Assembly (NCBI RefSeq): GCF_045290345.1
Contig: NZ_CP155447.1
Coordinates: 2,108,001-2,172,000, forward strand
Reading direction: 5' to 3'
DNA from: Singulisphaera sp045290345
GTDB lineage: Bacteria; Planctomycetota; Planctomycetia; Isosphaerales; Isosphaeraceae
Length of the DNA stretch: 64,000 bases
Below, one piece after another: positions 60,618 through 64,000 of the stretch (positions are counted from its first letter, which is position 1; every line of letters begins with the position of its first letter). The position numbers and the translations under genes are program-made. The notes under the pieces were generated by a model that saw only the letters and a list, made by a program, of their open reading frames with translations, had not been told where the DNA came from and ran no database searches.

Positions 60618-62786
60618 TCAAACGGGCTCTCCATCGAGGTCTGCAGGATAGTGCCGGCCCTTGCGACTCAACGCGACTCTGCATTCGAGTCGTTTCAGTT
60701 CCCGTTCGTCAGCGTGAAGAATCCAAACGCCGTCAAACGGCCGCTCAAGCGCCTGCACCCATCCGCATCGTACCCAATCTTTCAACTTCTTCACTCGGAT
60801 TCCCAGCCGCTCTGCCAGCGCGTCCGCCGACCATTGCGGCGGTTGTGGGCCCGACGCGTTTTCGCCTTCCGCCTGCCCCGCCAGACGCGGAAACAGTGAG
60901 CGGACCACGTCGGCCGTGAACGCTCCTCGTTGTTTCGGCGTCCGGAAGCCTTCCGCATTGAGCTGCTCGGCGATCCGCGGCGCCCGCCAACCGGCCCCGC
61001 GCAGCGCACCAAGGCGAGCCAGCAATTCCTCATAATTGTCGAGTTGCTTATATGCAAACACTGCGCGGCATAGCTCGTGCCGGCTCTCAAAGCCTCCCGC
61101 CCATCGGATCGCCACTGCTGTCTGCTGCCCCGTGCCACTCCTGGTGACCTCAACCCGCTCGATCAGGCAGCGCAACATCTCCTTCCGTTCGCCAGCAGTC
61201 GTTTCCGCGCGTGCCAGAGCATGGGGATATCGTGACTCAACGCTTCCAGCACGCACCGCTCCACAGCCCTAACTTGATCAACTCCTCGTGCTCCAACCGA
61301 TCGCAAGCATCCTGGGCCGCGCTCTGGTGCTTGAGGGCCGCTTCCAGTTCGCTTCCAGGGTGCGGGCCACGAGCCGATTCTCTGGCTCGACCGCCTGGTA
61401 TTGACGCTCGGCACGCTTCGCCTCGTAGGTGGCACGTTCCAGGTTCTGCCGCAGTTGCGTCCCGTGCTGCCGGCGTTGCTCGCTCGCGTGCTCGATGGCG
61501 CTAAGCTGAGCTCGATCGCTGCCGGCGAGAGCGCTTGCAGAAGCTGCTGGGTGACGAGTTCGTCGAGGCCCCGCGAGGAGACCGCCACAGACTTCGTCAG
61601 TCGCCGCGAATCGCCGCCGCGTGCAGGAGTAGCGACCTTGACGGATCGTTCGATATTCGACCAGCATCTTGCGGCCGCAGCGCTACAGTAGAGCAAGCCG
61701 GCCAACAGCGCGAGCCGCCGCCAGGCGTTCCTTCGTTGTCGGCCGGCGCTGGTTTTCGAGCAACAGCGATTGGTTCGCCTGATACTGCTCCCAGGTGATG
61801 TAAGCCGCGACGCGGTCGTGCAACAGAACGGTCCATTCCTCGGACGGACAGTGGTGGCGGCTCTCGGTCATCCGACCCGTGGGATCGACGTGGGTCTGCG
61901 TCTGGCGCCGTCCCCATGAGTACGCACCGGCGTAAAGCGGATGATGCAGCGCCGTGCTCACGATTGTCTCCGTGGCCGGGCGCCACGCGAGCTGGCCGGC
62001 GCTGTCGCGCCTTGGCAGTTTCACGTCGTGCCGCCGCAGGTCCCGCACCACGGCGTAAGCGGTTCCCAGCTCCAGGAACGCATCGAAGAGCCGTTGGACC
62101 GCGGCACGGACTTGCTCGTCAGGATCGAGCGTGACGGCGCCGTCCGGCAAGAGCACGTAGCCCCACGGCACGGAATGAAACAGCTCGCCGCGCTCCGCCT
62201 TGTTTCGCCGGCCCCGCTCCAGCCTCAATTTCATCACATGGAGTTCCATTTCACTCATAATACCTTTCATTCCAAGAATCAAGCGATCGTTAATGTCACT
62301 GGGATCATAGATGCCGTCTTCGTCGGCCAGCAACACGTCGCGAACAGCACAGAGATCGAAGAGATTATGCCAGTCCCGGCTGTTCCGCGCCAGGCGGCTC
62401 ATCTCCAGGGCCAGAACCAGCCCCACGCGGTCCTGCGCCACGTCGGCCAACAGCCGCTGGAACCCGTGGCGGTCTTCCGAACCGCGGCCGCTGAGCCCGA
62501 GGTCTTGGTCAATCACCACGACGTTTGACGCCGGCCAGCCCAGGTCCACGGCGCGGTCCCGCAGCGCGTATTGCCGCGCGAGCGACTCGCCGTTTTCGAC
62601 CATCTGGCGGGGATTGGACTGACGTATGTAGACATTGGCCTGGCGTTGCAAGTGGCACGGCCTCGTCTTGGATGACCCCCGTGGGACGGCCGTGGTCGAG
62701 ACAGGACTGCGAGCCTTGCGGGACGGGACTGGGGACTGTTCAAGGGCGCTCATCGGCCACCTCCCTTCGCGCGAGGTGACCGACAA
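60618..62786 (-). pseudogene. Large serine recombinase, heavily frameshifted
   Basis: A decayed site-specific recombinase of about 720 residues. The intact N-terminal frame (62786-61683) shows the resolvase region with VYIRQSNPRQ (catalytic serine in QS), ALEMSRLARNSRDW and LIPGMKG-like LILGMKGIMSEMEL, then the recombinase domain. After about 61690 the coding sequence jumps frame at least five times: pieces include GRYSCTRRRFAATDEVCGG (zinc ribbon), LDELVTQQLLQALSP, AIEHASEQRRQHGTQL, LIERVEVTRSGTGQQ and the end at 60618. No intact C-terminal half exists. It sits inside the transposase gene of element copy 2. Confidence 0.8.
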
Positions 62787-62997
62787 CGATTCTCGCCAGG
62801 CAGCGTAGCGTCTTCCGCTGCACCTGTTCCGGCATCACCGTCCACAGACGTGCCAGTTCGACCTGTTTGGCCGACGCTTTGCGCGGGGGGGGGCACCGAC
62901 AGAATTTTTGATGAACATGACTCTGTTTCGTGTTCGACACCCTGCTGACGTTGCCGTCGCCACGCGGCGAGCCTTTGTAACGCCGTAAGTGAGACAA
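62740..62997 (-). CDS. Possible small protein before the recombinase
   Basis: An 85-residue frame overlapping the recombinase start by 47 bases. Its C-terminal half, VELARLWTVMPEQVQRKTLRCLARIV, is a helical stretch of a kind found in small proteins encoded beside large serine recombinases. The N-terminus is not convincing and the true start may be internal. It could be a helper of the decayed element, or chance. Confidence 0.3.
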   Translation of the reverse strand: MSHLRRYKGSPRGDGNVSRVSNTKQSHVHQKFCRCPPPRKASAKQVELARLWTVMPEQVQRKTLRCLARIVVGHLARREVADERP

Positions 62998-64000
62998 CTA
63001 CCGCATCAGCCCCTGATCGGCAATCTGCGATTTTGGGGGTATTGTGTCGGGCCGTTCTTCGAGGGCCGATACAAGAGCGTGGCGATCCTTGATGAAGAGG
63101 CGCTGCTGGCGACGTGCGCGTACATCGATTTGAACCCGGTCGCGGCGGGCCTGGTGGCTGTGCCGGAGGCAGGTGAGCACACCTCGATCAAGCAGCGAGT
63201 CGAACACGTTGCGGAACTGGGGCGAGTCGACACGCTCCCGGCGGCCGAGTCGGGGAGCGTGGCCGCTCAGGCGGTCTCCTCCGGCCTGGAGGAGTCGCTC
63301 TGGCTCTGCCCGATCGAGGATCGCCGCGGTGTGGACACGACGCGGGAAGGGATGATGGAAGGGTTCACGCTGGGAAGTGATCTGCTCCTGGTCGACTACA
63401 CGGGCCGGCTGTTCCGGGAAGGCGAGGCGTCGATCTCGGGCGAGCTAGCCGGTGTATTCGCTCGGCTGGGCAGCGATGGCGAGTCGTGGTCAGCGCGGCT
63501 GTTGAAGCTGGGTCGTGGCCACCTGCTGGGGCGGTTCTTCGCCTCGAGTCGGCAGCGGTTGCGTGAGGTGGCTGGCCACCTGGGACTGCACCACATCGCA
63601 AACCTGGGGGGTTGTCCGGCCCGCACATAAGGCCGTGGCGGCTTGCCGTGCGAGTCCACAGCCATCATCCCCCTCCCGAACCCCGAGTAGGGGAACCACT
63701 CGGAGTTGATCGGTTCATTTCTCGTCCCTCCCTGGTGTCGACTGTAGGCGTGTGGGCGCCAGCTCGGCCCGCCCGCCCTCAGTGGTTCCCTGCGACATGC
63801 GTCCGGCAGCCGGAACGCGAATCCGGCCTGAGGCGGGATCGAATCGCCGGAACCCGACGTGAGAACGGGTTGAAATCTTGAGACGCAAGGTTCGTTCCGA
63901 GAATATAACTTCACTCAGGCCAGCGATACAATGCATGTCCTTGCTGATCTGCGCGAGCCATGATGGCGAGCTTCAACCCGATTACACGAAGTCAGTCCGT

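Larger units (their letters stand above)
59999..63630 (+). pseudogene. Y1-type (HUH) transposase, split with internal stop
   Basis: The N-terminal part (59999-60480) begins MTIALAHLVDPDVTRWYHCV and contains FAVLNNHLHVLVRLDP, with the metal-binding HUH histidines as HLH. It is interrupted by a TGA at 60062-60064 where relatives have an arginine codon (CGA), a C-to-T change. The C-terminal part (63047-63630) holds GPFFEGRYKS, the hallmark YIDLNPVAAGL near 63120 and the tail shared with copy 1. Such transposases, related to REP-associated and IS200-type enzymes, nick and join single-stranded DNA through a tyrosine. This copy is inactive because of the stop and the insertion. Confidence 0.85.
59923..63943 (+). 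mobile_element. Y1-transposase element, copy 2, disrupted
   Basis: A 4.0-kb unit with the same inverted ends as copy 1: CAAGGACATGCATTG at 59923-59937 and CAATGCATGTCCTTG at 63929-63943. The left end is followed by the transposase N-terminus from 59999 and the right end is preceded by its C-terminus ending 63630. A 2.5-kb stretch (about 60478-63046), mostly a decayed serine recombinase, interrupts the gene in the tract coding GxFxxGR(Y). Without it the element would be about 1.45 kb. A partial end motif (ATACAATGCAT) at 59890 suggests an older copy nearby. Confidence 0.8.

Noticed and set aside
1..64000. CRISPR arrays, rRNA and tRNA genes
   Set aside because: I looked for regularly spaced short repeats and for cloverleaf-like or conserved rRNA sequence on both strands and found none I could support; a tRNA search program could still find one I missed.

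Overview
The window (about 64 kb, GC-rich) comes from a planctomycete, most likely of the Isosphaera/Singulisphaera/Paludisphaera group. The signs are an ECF sigma factor fused to a WD40 propeller, a sigma factor gene overlapping a Ser/Thr kinase gene that ends in a formylglycine-enzyme-like domain, a secreted protein carrying the VERLEDKALLS N-terminal motif, a sulfatase-fold protein, SASA and ThuA secreted proteins, and a Y1-type transposase family that is common in these bacteria. A KdsA gene implies Kdo synthesis and therefore an LPS-type outer membrane.

Layout. 1-5.2 kb: the end of leuA with a strong terminator, a secreted DUF1349 protein, a frameshifted gene and the sigma-WD40 gene. 5.2-7.1 kb: a remnant of a repeat-rich surface protein interrupted by a TnpB-only IS605-type element, whose own left-end hairpin holds a 150-bp miniature element. 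7.1-10.5 kb: an operon (methyltransferase, GT2, GT39) for glycolipid or exopolysaccharide work. 10.7-16.7 kb: a PQQ dehydrogenase, a Nfu-like protein, a PIG-L deacetylase next to nagB, and a cyclic-nucleotide-binding protein. 17-23.8 kb: a lipoprotein, a sulfatase-fold protein lacking key catalytic residues, two toxin-antitoxin pairs (Doc-like and VapBC45-like) lying between two copies of the same promoter segment, and a frameshifted Vgb-like propeller gene.

24-41 kb: mostly single genes: outer-membrane barrel, GT-C membrane protein, SASA and ThuA proteins, a large secreted protein, an isocitrate/isopropylmalate dehydrogenase-like enzyme, a diacylglycerol kinase-like protein, KdsA and a transglutaminase-like lipoprotein. 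42-45 kb: sigma factor plus kinase. 46.3-53.5 kb: a minus-strand operon with a HEAT-repeat protein, a von Willebrand A protein, an OmpR-type regulator, its histidine kinase and a DUF3386 protein. 54.2-57.1 kb: a BlaI repressor and M56 sensor-peptidase pair. 57.1-64 kb: two relatives of one Y1-transposase element. The first is an internally deleted copy. The second has a nonsense codon and is split by a decayed large serine recombinase.

The most interesting features are the TnpB insertion, whose removal restores the host reading frame exactly, the duplicated promoter that would give leaderless transcripts, the sulfatase with three substituted active-site residues, and the nested mobile-element region at the right end. 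I found no CRISPR array, rRNA or tRNA gene.
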